The translations under genes and the position numbers were made by a program. From contig DAOPZJ010000012.1 in the NCBI GenBank assembly GCA_035353335.1, positions 1-51,395 on the forward strand: a DNA stretch of 51,395 nucleotides, written 5' to 3'. Of the stretch, positions 1 through 7,098 are shown piece by piece. How positions within the stretch are numbered: position 1 is the first letter of the stretch; each line of letters begins with the position of its first letter. The DNA is from Oscillospiraceae bacterium. GTDB taxonomy: Bacteria; Bacillota; Clostridia; Oscillospirales; JAKOTC01. The notes below the pieces were generated by a model. It did not search any database. It was not told the DNA's origin and saw only the letters and a list, made by a program, of their open reading frames with translations.

Positions 1-1
1 C

Positions 2-148
2 GCAACAGGGATGGTTTCCATTGATTCCTTACCGAGAGCCGATTCGCACGGTTTCAAAGCCGCACATGCCGGCTTTACTTCCGATGAGATGCATGTGCCG
101 CTGATTGTTTTTGAAAAATCAGTGAGCAAAGATTTGTTTCATATTTAG
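2..148 (+). CDS. C-terminal fragment of an alkaline phosphatase superfamily protein (partial)
   Basis: The window opens inside a reading frame that runs 48 residues to a TAG stop. The visible part contains an H-x-G-F-T-S-D-E-M-x-V-P-L-I-V-F stretch, which resembles the C-terminal end of alkaline phosphatase/nucleotide pyrophosphatase superfamily enzymes, where a metal-ligand histidine is followed by G-x-[ST]-x-E-E-M-x-V-P-L. The 5' part lies outside the window, so the substrate cannot be named. A strong terminator follows at once, so this is the last gene of its transcript. The family call is an inference from a short motif. Confidence 0.45.
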   Translation, partial: ATGMVSIDSLPRADSHGFKAAHAGFTSDEMHVPLIVFEKSVSKDLFHI

Positions 149-162
149 TTATTTAATATGCA

Positions 163-209
163 AAACAAAGTGCCTGTCGCAGCAGGCGCTTTGTTTCATA
201 TTTTTTTTT
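163..209 (+). terminator. Rho-independent terminator
   Basis: AAACAAAG-T-GCCTG pairs with CAGGC-G-CTTTGTTT around a TCGCAG loop (163-196). A run of nine T follows at 201-209. It closes the partial gene on the left. Its right arm touches the stop codon of the convergent HTH gene. Confidence 0.9.
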
Positions 210-414
210 CGCTTTTCCGATACTCAAATAAATCACCGGGCTGACAATTCAATGCCTCGCAGATTGCCTCCATCGTGCCGAGCCTTACGGCGCTGATTTT
301 AGCGTTTTTAAAATTGGACAGATTAGCTATGGTGATTCCGACCCGTTCGGACAATTCGTTCAATGACATTTTCCTGTCGGCCATCATTCGGTCCAGACGT
401 ATGATAATCGGCAT
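196..414 (-). CDS. YozG-type Cro/C1 helix-turn-helix regulator
   Basis: A 72-residue protein that is almost only an HTH domain: D-R-M-M-A-D-R-K-M-S-L-N-E-L-S-E-R-V-G-I-T then a recognition helix around A-N-L-S-N-F-K-N, and the family-typical ending E-A-I-C-E-A-L-N-C-Q-P-G-D-L-F-E-Y. It is the usual length for compact YozG-like (COG3655) repressors. It lies 17 nt downstream of a DUF2975 membrane protein on the same strand, and this pairing is common in Firmicutes. It probably autoregulates the two-gene unit from the promoter at 1040-1068. The signal sensed is unknown. Confidence 0.85.
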   Translation of the reverse strand: MPIIIRLDRMMADRKMSLNELSERVGITIANLSNFKNAKISAVRLGTMEAICEALNCQPGDLFEYRKSEKKI

Positions 415-431
415 AAAAAAACTTTCCTTCC

Positions 432-983
432 CTAAACGGTCGTGTCGTGTTCGGACTGAAGTAAGCAGCCGTATCGAAAAATCTCAGCTAACAGTAAAAC
501 ACATAAAGCCAACACTGCGCCTTCAGGGATTACAGAAAACCGCGCTTGAATTAATGAATTTGTTCCTCTCCCGGTTAGTGTTTGGCTGATTCTGTCCGCT
601 GTTATAAAACATGCGAATTGCTTTAGATATGCCATAACGATCAAAGCCCACCCGAACAGTCTGATCCGCCTGACATTATCTTTCGAAAAAGGCGAACCGA
701 ATTTAAACGAATTGACGATATTTCGGAGCATCCATATGCAAAAGACGCCTGAAAGCATCATCAAACCGGCGCTGACTAAGAAAGTGACTCTTTGAAAAGC
801 TGTTTCGGGCGTATTGATTTCGCTCAAAGTAAATCCTTCGAAGGCCAGATTGAATTCCGTTTCCGGTATAAACAGCAGCACAAAAAAAGAAATCAAAAAA
901 GCACCCGCTGCAATCCATACTCCGATGTTCAAAACAATTCGAAGAATTTTATAAAATTTTAAATCGATAAATGACTTTACCAT
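432..983 (-). CDS. DUF2975 family membrane protein
   Basis: A 183-residue protein with four predicted hydrophobic segments (about residues 15-40, 65-90, 110-130 and 150-172), the layout of DUF2975 proteins. Between segments 2 and 3 is the F-x-x-G-S-P-F-S-x-x-N-x-x-R-I-R motif, which is highly characteristic of this family. The start is fixed by AAGGAGTGA 8 nt upstream of ATG. It is co-transcribed with the downstream YozG-type regulator. The function is not known; by analogy to other regulator/membrane-protein pairs it may sense membrane or cell-surface state and control the regulator, which is inference. Confidence 0.85.
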   Translation of the reverse strand: MVKSFIDLKFYKILRIVLNIGVWIAAGAFLISFFVLLFIPETEFNLAFEGFTLSEINTPETAFQRVTFLVSAGLMMLSGVFCIWMLRNIVNSFKFGSPFSKDNVRRIRLFGWALIVMAYLKQFACFITADRISQTLTGRGTNSLIQARFSVIPEGAVLALCVLLLAEIFRYGCLLQSEHDTTV

Positions 984-1006
984 ACATCATTTCACTCCTT
1001 AATGCT

Positions 1007-1022
1007 GATTCCGACTCGAATC
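1007..1022. promoter_or_regulatory. Small inverted repeat in the leader of the DUF2975/HTH unit
   Basis: GATTC (1007-1011) and GAATC (1018-1022) flank CGACTC, some 20 nt downstream of the -10 box and ahead of the ribosome binding site. This is a plausible autoregulatory operator for the HTH protein, but the arms are only 5 bp long, so chance is possible. Confidence 0.3.
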
Positions 1023-1039
1023 GTAACCGGGATGAAGAC

Positions 1040-1068
1040 AGTATAGCACGAAAAATTTTGTATGTCAA
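1040..1068 (-). promoter_or_regulatory. Sigma-A promoter of the DUF2975/HTH unit
   Basis: On the minus strand there is TTGACA (1063-1068), a 17-nt spacer and TATACT (1040-1045). The match is near consensus and lies 57 nt upstream of the DUF2975 start codon. Confidence 0.85.
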
Positions 1069-1110
1069 TATATATTTATCGATATTCAATAAATAATTTA
1101 CCTAATTTAA

Positions 1111-1593
1111 TTAATTATTATCGTTTACTCCGCCAGGTGACATGTATTTCAGCATTCGGTCGAAGACCTGATAATGGGGCCCGTCGATGAAAAAATTACG
1201 TATCTTTCCGTCAAGGCAGGTGCGCAGGAGCGTATCTCCGTTCTCGTTGAGGTAATAAACAATAAAATAATTCTCTTCATCCACTGTAACCATGATCGAT
1301 AATCTATTTTCGGTGGAAGGAGGCGAGAGAAGTTTTTGCCGCTCGGTAATCGTGAGCAGGCTGCGCATGGCTTGAAAATTATTGAGGTTCACCAATATCT
1401 TCTGTTCGCCGTAAACAGCGGTTACGTTCCCGCTTTCAACACCTTTGCCGATAAAAACATCCACCGAGTCTTCATATCGCATGACATCGTAACGGGTAAC
1501 CACCGTGTCGATAATCCAGGTAATTCCTCCGATCAGCAGGATGATTACAGCGAACATGAATATTTTCGTTCCAATGATTCGTTTTTGTGCCAA
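1111..1593 (-). CDS. Single-pass membrane protein of unknown function
   Basis: A protein of about 160 residues with one N-terminal membrane segment (about residues 9-29) after a short basic tail, then a soluble, probably extracytoplasmic domain of about 130 residues with no cysteine pairs and no motif that I recognise. An ATG at 1620 would overlap the upstream gene and has no ribosome binding site. The TTG at 1593 follows AAGGTGA by 5 nt, directly after the upstream stop codon, and is preferred. It is probably co-transcribed with the 85-residue membrane protein just upstream. The function is unknown. Confidence 0.7.
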   Translation of the reverse strand: MAQKRIIGTKIFMFAVIILLIGGITWIIDTVVTRYDVMRYEDSVDVFIGKGVESGNVTAVYGEQKILVNLNNFQAMRSLLTITERQKLLSPPSTENRLSIMVTVDEENYFIVYYLNENGDTLLRTCLDGKIRNFFIDGPHYQVFDRMLKYMSPGGVNDNN

Positions 1594-1603
1594 AGCAATC
1601 ACC

Positions 1604-1861
1604 TTATTTAAACCAGACATTCGTCAGAAACAGGATAAATAATGCACCGAGGCCGCCGAGAATCAATGCGATGGCTAATCCGGCAAGTGCGCCGTTGAGA
1701 ATCAGAACCAGAGCCTCTCTTTTTGTCAGCGGCGGTTGTTTGGACTCCGAATCGCCGAGCGATTTGCCTTTGCGATACCAAGGCATTCCCTCGACATTCA
1801 TAGGCGCTATGACACGCCCGTCATCGTCATCATAAGTCTTTTTGTCTTTTTTTCTAAACAT
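1604..1861 (-). CDS. Small membrane protein of unknown function
   Basis: An 85-residue protein. The first half is charged and cytoplasmic in character (a run of four Asp near residue 11, then P-x-N-V-E-G-M-P-W-Y). The second half holds a helical hairpin-like hydrophobic stretch (about residues 50-82) rich in Gly/Ala/Leu. The ribosome binding site is weak (AGAAAAAGA), so the start is less certain. It sits between oppF and another small membrane protein and may be carried on the opp transcript or on a separate one. I do not recognise the family. Confidence 0.6.
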   Translation of the reverse strand: MFRKKDKKTYDDDDGRVIAPMNVEGMPWYRKGKSLGDSESKQPPLTKREALVLILNGALAGLAIALILGGLGALFILFLTNVWFK

Positions 1862-1944
1862 ATAACGTTAGTCTTTTTCTAAACGAGATTGCACTGCATG
1901 CGTCTGTTATCGTCGAATATCTTATCGATTCCTTTTAAACAACT

Positions 1945-2961
1945 TTATTTTTTAATCAAATGGCAATTAACGATATGGCCGTTTCCGACATCGACGGGTT
2001 CCGGATTGATATTTTTACAAATTTCCATACAGTGTCTGCAGCGGGTGTGAAATTTGCATCCCGACGGCGGATTCGCGGGAGATGGGATACTACCCTGCAA
2101 AATGATACGATTCATCTTAACCGTGGGATCCGGCATCGGAATGGCACTGAACAAGGCTTGGGTATATGGGTGCAGCGGCTCGCGGAAGACGTCTTCCTTG
2201 GTGCCGGTCTCCACCATAGAACCCAGATACATGACTCCGATCGTATCGGAGATATGCTCTACGACAGAGAGGTCGTGCGAGATGAACAGATAAGTGAGAT
2301 GGAATTTTTCTTGCAAATCTTTTAGCAAGTTGATGATTTGAGCTTGAATCGATACATCCAATGCCGAGACCGGTTCGTCGCAGACCACAAAATCCGGATT
2401 GAGCGCAAGAGCCCGGGCAATACAGATGCGCTGCCGCTGACCGCCGGAGAACTCATGCGGATATCTGTCCTTATGATATTCCTGAAGTCCGCAGGCATTC
2501 ATCTTTGCCGTGATATACCGATCAAATTCTTTCGGGTCGACCAGATCGTGTTCGCGGACGGCTTCGCCGATGATCTCGCCGACCGGCATGCGCGGCGACA
2601 GACTCGAATACGGGTCCTGGAAGATGATCTGCATCTTGGGACGGATGGCCTTCAGCTCTTTGTTCGAGAGTTTAAAGACGGGCTTTCCGTCAAAAAGAAC
2701 TTCTCCGTCGGTGTGAGGCGTCAGGCGAAGAATGGTTCTGCCGATCGTGGTTTTTCCGCAGCCGGATTCGCCGACAAGCCCCATCGTCTGTCCGCGTTTT
2801 ATGTTGAACGAGACCCCGTCGACCGCCTTGACATAGCCGGTGACATGGGCGAAAAGACCGGTTTTGATCGGAAAGTAAGTGCGAAGCGCATGGACCTCGA
2901 TCAGATTATCTTTATTGTGCACCATTGGTTTATATTCGTTTTTCGTTAAAAGCTCGCTCAT
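1945..2961 (-). CDS. oppF: Oligopeptide ABC importer ATP-binding protein OppF
   Basis: A 338-residue ATPase of the peptide importer, acting at the inner face of the membrane with OppD. It shows the Walker A G-E-S-G-C-G-K-T-T, the Q-loop I-I-F-Q-D-P-Y-S-S-L-S-P-R-M, the signature H-E-F-S-G-G-Q-R-Q-R, the Walker B F-V-V-C-D-E-P-V-S-A-L-D and the switch histidine in F-I-S-H-D-L. The C-terminal oligo/dipeptide extension has the family cysteines (C-K-F-H-T-R-C-x-x-C-x-x-x-C ... C), reported in related proteins to hold an iron-sulfur cluster. Its start overlaps the oppD stop by 4 nt (ATGA), which implies translational coupling. Length and order are typical. Confidence 0.95.
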   Translation of the reverse strand: MSELLTKNEYKPMVHNKDNLIEVHALRTYFPIKTGLFAHVTGYVKAVDGVSFNIKRGQTMGLVGESGCGKTTIGRTILRLTPHTDGEVLFDGKPVFKLSNKELKAIRPKMQIIFQDPYSSLSPRMPVGEIIGEAVREHDLVDPKEFDRYITAKMNACGLQEYHKDRYPHEFSGGQRQRICIARALALNPDFVVCDEPVSALDVSIQAQIINLLKDLQEKFHLTYLFISHDLSVVEHISDTIGVMYLGSMVETGTKEDVFREPLHPYTQALFSAIPMPDPTVKMNRIILQGSIPSPANPPSGCKFHTRCRHCMEICKNINPEPVDVGNGHIVNCHLIKK

Positions 2962-4118
2962 TTATTCGAACCCTCCCCGTCATAAAGATAGCATGAGACG
3001 AAATGGGTGTCGGATATTCTTATTTCTGGAGGATATTGCCCGCTGCATTTATCGATGCATTTTTCACATCTGTCTCTGAAATAACAATAGTTAGGCATAT
3101 TGATCGGATTCGGAACCTGACCGGGGATGTTGTAAAGGCGTTCGGTGACTTTGCCGACAATCGGTTTGCTCTTCATCAAGCCAATGGTATAAGGGTGTTT
3201 CGGGTCTGTGAAAATTTCGGTTGCGGTGCCTTTTTCGACGATGCGGCCCGCATACATGACTACGACGAAATCAGCCATTTCCGCGATGACGCCGAGATCG
3301 TGGGTAATCAACATAATGCTGCCGTTAATCTTATCCTTCAGTGTACGCAGCAGATCGAGAATCTGGGCTTGAATCGTGACGTCGAGCGCCGTAGTCGGCT
3401 CGTCCGCGATGATCAGTTTGGGATTGCAGGCAAGCGCGATTGCGATCATTACGCGCTGGCGCATACCGCCGGAAAGCTCATGCGGATACATCTTATAAAC
3501 GCCCTCGGAATTTGCGATACCGACCATATTGAGCATTTCGATAGTGCGATTCTTAACGGCTTCTTTATTCATTTCAAGGTTGTGGAGCGTGATGACCTCG
3601 TCGACTTGATCTCCGATTCGAAAGACCGGATTCAAACTGGTCATCGGCTCTTGAAAAATCATTGATATTTTGTTGCCGCGGATCTTCTGCATAAAATACG
3701 TCGGCGTTTTTGCGATGTCGTATATGCCGTCCCCCGAATCAAAACGTATTTCACCGCTGACAATCTGGCCGGTGGGACGTTGTAAAAGCTGCATCAAAGA
3801 CAAACTCATGACCGATTTACCGCAGCCGGACTCTCCGACAACGCCGACGGTTTTTCCCTTCGGTACGTCGAATGAAACGCCGTCGACCGCTTTGACGATG
3901 CCCAAATCGGTGAAGAAATAGGTGTGCAGATCATCGAATTCGACGACATTGCCGGAATCGCGCATCACGGCGGTAAACTCGGAAATCGGAACGTCCTTGC
4001 GGTTACGTTTTTTATCAAGCTCATCGGTAATCTTGCGGTTTCGCTTTGAAATTGCGCGTGCTTCCTGAGCGGAAAGGTAATTGATGCTTTTAACGGACCT
4101 CTTATCGTTCTTTTTCAA
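2958..4118 (-). CDS. oppD: Oligopeptide ABC importer ATP-binding protein OppD
   Basis: An ATPase of about 386 residues, partner of OppF. It has the Walker A G-E-S-G-C-G-K-S-V, the Q-loop M-I-F-Q-E-P-M-T-S-L-N-P, the signature L-S-G-G-M-R-Q-R-V, the Walker B L-I-I-A-D-E-P-T-T-A-L-D and the switch L-I-T-H-D-L. It ends with the cysteine-rich extension Y-C-Y-F-R-D-R-C-E-K-C-I-D-K-C. An N-terminal extension of about 50 charged residues precedes the ATPase core and is longer than in most OppD proteins. The TTG at 4118 lies 5 nt after AGGTGA and is preferred to the in-frame GTG at 4127. The gene follows the oppC stop directly. Confidence 0.93.
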   Translation of the reverse strand: MKKNDKRSVKSINYLSAQEARAISKRNRKITDELDKKRNRKDVPISEFTAVMRDSGNVVEFDDLHTYFFTDLGIVKAVDGVSFDVPKGKTVGVVGESGCGKSVMSLSLMQLLQRPTGQIVSGEIRFDSGDGIYDIAKTPTYFMQKIRGNKISMIFQEPMTSLNPVFRIGDQVDEVITLHNLEMNKEAVKNRTIEMLNMVGIANSEGVYKMYPHELSGGMRQRVMIAIALACNPKLIIADEPTTALDVTIQAQILDLLRTLKDKINGSIMLITHDLGVIAEMADFVVVMYAGRIVEKGTATEIFTDPKHPYTIGLMKSKPIVGKVTERLYNIPGQVPNPINMPNYCYFRDRCEKCIDKCSGQYPPEIRISDTHFVSCYLYDGEGSNK

Positions 4119-4127
4119 AGCGATCAC

Positions 4128-5975
4128 CTACCTTTTCATTTTCGGGTCAAACGCATCGCGCAGACCGTCGCCGATAAAGTTGAATCCGAGCACTGTCAGC
4201 AGAATTAAAAATCCGGCAGGGATCCAAACGAACCAATAATTTTGAAGTACATAGCTGTCGTTTACGGAATTGATGATATTGCCCCAGGAGGCATATGGAT
4301 ATTTTACGCCGAGTCCCAAAAAGCTCAAGGTTGCCTCGGTTAAAATGACACTGCCGAGACCCATGGTCGCATAAACGATTAATTGAGGAATTACGTTCGG
4401 AATCAGGTGCTTGAAAATTTTACGTGAGGTCGAAAGGCCGCTGGCTTCCGCCGCCGTCATGAATTCCTGCTCGCGCAGCGACAAAATCTGACCTCTGACG
4501 ACGCGGGCGATTCCGGGCCAGCCGGTCACACCCAGCAAAACCATCAAAAGATAGATTCGCACGGTCGGATCGATCTTCATCACACTCATCGCTGTGCCGA
4601 TGATGATGAACAACGGCAGGGTCGGGATGCAATTGAAGATTTCGACCAGGCGCATCAAGAGCGTATCGATCCATTTTCCGAAATAACCGGAAATTCCGCC
4701 GATCACGATACCGATCAGGGTTTCGATGACGACGACGACAAAACCGATCATCAGCGAAATACGGCCGCCGTACATCAGTCGGACCAAAACATCCATGCCG
4801 GAGCCATCTGTGCCCAGCCAGTGCGTGGTACTCGGCAGCGCATAAGAATCGATTAAATCGAGCGTAAGATCAGTGCGGATGACATATTCAAGGTCTTTGC
4901 GTTCGACGGAAAAATGCACCGCCTCCCCTTTGTTGTCGAGTGCTTCAAATTCCGTAAGACCTTCGCTGATAGCCTTTGCCACCGTTGATTTATATTCGAC
5001 CGTCAGGAAGATGTCGGAGGCATACGGAGTGACGACGATTTTACTGATGTTAGCGATTGGTGCGGAAACTCCGTCTTTTACTGAGGATATTACCGAGATA
5101 TCGGAACCCGAACGAACTTCAAGAACATAACTCTCGCCGTTATATTCAAAGGAGGAAGATGATTGACCCAGATTCTGTTCCGCCATCGTCTTTTTCAAAG
5201 CGGTCAGGGTCGTTTCTGAGGCTAATTTAAAGCTGAAATCGGGTTTAAAAGCTGCTTTATAAGCATCATATATATTCTTTGAAAGCAGGACCGCAGGTTT
5301 GAAGGTTGAAACGGTGATTTCGAGTTTTGAGGCTTGAATCGCATAATCCTCACTGCCGTAGCTAAAAATGGTCTCTCCGGCGTTATATGCTTTAAAGAAA
5401 GCGCTCTTAAAAGCCTCTGACAAATTGAAGCCGGAAGCAGGCGAGTAATTCATATTTCCGCCGAGCAGGGTAATTTTCAACACCGGGTTGCCCTCATTGA
5501 GGAGATAAGAATCATCACCGACTTGTTGGATCGAGAATGTGAGATCTTTGCCGTTTATTTTTGCGGAGAAAGTCGGCGTGCCGTTATTTCTAGCCAAAAT
5601 AAACTGCGCAAGGCCGAGCGAATTAAAATTTTTGCCCTCTGCTACATCGTAATAGTAGTTGTTGTTGACGGTTGCGCTTGCATAACGGGAAGATTGATCT
5701 TCTTTTTTATAGAAGATCTGTGTCTCTCCGAACGGATGCAGAAGGCCGCCGACAAACGAGAACAAAAACATTGCGATAATGATGATCAGACCGGCAATGG
5801 CAAGGCGGTTTCGTATAAAACGCCTCATGACCATCATCGATGGGGAAAGGACCTTTATGCGCTGAACATCGTCGAGCGTTTTTTCGGCGGAAGAGGATCC
5901 GTTTTGAGCGTTGGGGTCGTTTATTTCTCTGTTTAACTCTTCGGGTAAATTGGTTTTCTTTATCTTATCGTCCAT
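4128..5975 (-). CDS. oppC: Oligopeptide ABC importer permease OppC with a large extracytoplasmic insert
   Basis: A 615-residue permease, about twice the usual 300. A charged N-terminus (1-50) precedes the first membrane helix (about 56-80). Then comes a soluble region of about 300 residues with alternating polar beta-like segments and many Tyr/Asn/Ser. The canonical binding-protein-dependent transport domain begins near residue 382 (W-L-G-T-D-x-x-G-M-D) and includes the EAA loop (A-A-E-A-S-G-L-S). The ATG at 5975 is set by GAGGAGG 8 nt upstream; an upstream in-frame ATG at 6026 lies inside oppB and has no site. The insert is probably outside the cell and may contact OppA or the peptide. Confidence 0.93.
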   Translation of the reverse strand: MDDKIKKTNLPEELNREINDPNAQNGSSSAEKTLDDVQRIKVLSPSMMVMRRFIRNRLAIAGLIIIIAMFLFSFVGGLLHPFGETQIFYKKEDQSSRYASATVNNNYYYDVAEGKNFNSLGLAQFILARNNGTPTFSAKINGKDLTFSIQQVGDDSYLLNEGNPVLKITLLGGNMNYSPASGFNLSEAFKSAFFKAYNAGETIFSYGSEDYAIQASKLEITVSTFKPAVLLSKNIYDAYKAAFKPDFSFKLASETTLTALKKTMAEQNLGQSSSSFEYNGESYVLEVRSGSDISVISSVKDGVSAPIANISKIVVTPYASDIFLTVEYKSTVAKAISEGLTEFEALDNKGEAVHFSVERKDLEYVIRTDLTLDLIDSYALPSTTHWLGTDGSGMDVLVRLMYGGRISLMIGFVVVVIETLIGIVIGGISGYFGKWIDTLLMRLVEIFNCIPTLPLFIIIGTAMSVMKIDPTVRIYLLMVLLGVTGWPGIARVVRGQILSLREQEFMTAAEASGLSTSRKIFKHLIPNVIPQLIVYATMGLGSVILTEATLSFLGLGVKYPYASWGNIINSVNDSYVLQNYWFVWIPAGFLILLTVLGFNFIGDGLRDAFDPKMKR

Positions 5976-5991
5976 TTTCGGCGCCTCCTCT

Positions 5992-6981
5992 CTAATTAAC
6001 ACGGACTCTCGGATCGACCACGGCATATAAAATGTCGGCGATCAGAGTTCCGAGAAGAGTCAGTGCCGCTAAAAACAGCATATAGAACATGGAGAAAGGC
6101 AGATCCCCTTTAATCATGGCGTTATAAGAAGTATATCCGATACCGGGAATCGAGAAAAGTTGCTCTGTGATCATCGCGCCGGCAAACAAGCTCGGAAGCG
6201 TACCGCCGACGATCGTGACGATCGGAATCAAAGTGTTGCGGAAGGCGTGTTTATTAATAACCGACCGCTCGGAAAGGCCTTTTGCACGGGCGGTGCGGAT
6301 ATAGTCCGAATTGAGAACTTCAAGCATATTGGTGCGGGTATAACGCATCAGGAAACCGATGCTGACAATGGTCAGCGTCAGCACGGGGAGAAGAAAATGC
6401 GCCGAGACATCCATCGCCTGCCCTAAACCTGTCATCTGGTCATGGAAGCGGCTGACCTTACCGACGGGCTCAAGCCAATTGAGTTTAAATGCAAAAACCA
6501 ATTTCAAGAGCGTCGCAAAGAAAAACGAAGGAAGCGAAATGCCGACGAGAGCGAATACGGTGACCGAATAATCGGTCCTGCTGTATTGTTTCCGTGCGGC
6601 TATAATTCCGAGCGGGATAGCAATGACTAGTTCCAAAATCAAAGAAGCAAATCCGAGATAAAAAGAATCCCAAATGACATCTTTGAACTTATCCACGACG
6701 GGTACGTTATAAACCCACGAGACGCCGAAATCACCTTTTAAAAGCGACCCGCCAATCCAGGCGAAAAAGCCCTCAAGGATGGAGCCGTTCATTTTATAGA
6801 CTTCTTTCAATTGCGCCAAAACCTCGGTATAGCTCTTGCTTCCGGGTTTATTGGAGAGTTCACGTGCAACCGATTCAATATACGAAGTCGGTAGACAGCG
6901 AAGAATGGTATAGATAATCAAAGCGACGATGAAGAGAATGATTGCGCTCAACAACAGGCGTCTTACTAAAAACTTCCACAT
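5992..6981 (-). CDS. oppB: Oligopeptide ABC importer permease OppB
   Basis: A permease of about 329 residues with an N-terminal helix right after M-W-K-F-L-V-R-R-L, a periplasmic-type loop, and five more hydrophobic segments. The EAA motif Y-I-R-T-A-R-A-K-G-L-S is followed by H-A-F-R-N-T-L-I-P-I-V, as expected for the OppB/DppB family. It forms the channel with OppC. The ATG at 6981 follows AAGGAG by 11 nt; a TTG 21 nt upstream overlaps that site and is unlikely. The gap of 117 nt to oppA holds a stable stem-loop, so oppB is probably expressed at a lower level than oppA from the same promoter. Confidence 0.94.
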   Translation of the reverse strand: MWKFLVRRLLLSAIILFIVALIIYTILRCLPTSYIESVARELSNKPGSKSYTEVLAQLKEVYKMNGSILEGFFAWIGGSLLKGDFGVSWVYNVPVVDKFKDVIWDSFYLGFASLILELVIAIPLGIIAARKQYSRTDYSVTVFALVGISLPSFFFATLLKLVFAFKLNWLEPVGKVSRFHDQMTGLGQAMDVSAHFLLPVLTLTIVSIGFLMRYTRTNMLEVLNSDYIRTARAKGLSERSVINKHAFRNTLIPIVTIVGGTLPSLFAGAMITEQLFSIPGIGYTSYNAMIKGDLPFSMFYMLFLAALTLLGTLIADILYAVVDPRVRVN

Positions 6982-7035
6982 TTGTGCGTTTTCTCCTTGC
7001 AAACAGGATAGAATCTTCCGGAAAGCGCGGTCTAA

Positions 7036-7067
7036 GAGGAAAGCCCACCGTCAGGCGGGCTTTCCTC
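7036..7067 (-). terminator. Intercistronic stem-loop between oppA and oppB
   Basis: GAGGAAAGCCC (7036-7046) pairs perfectly with GGGCTTTCCTC (7057-7067), and the interior can extend with CC/GG. No T-run follows on the minus strand, so it is more likely an RNA-stabilising or partial-termination element that raises OppA over the membrane components than a full terminator. Confidence 0.75.
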
Positions 7068-7098
7068 AATAGATAATAACTGAATAAACCGCAGGGTT

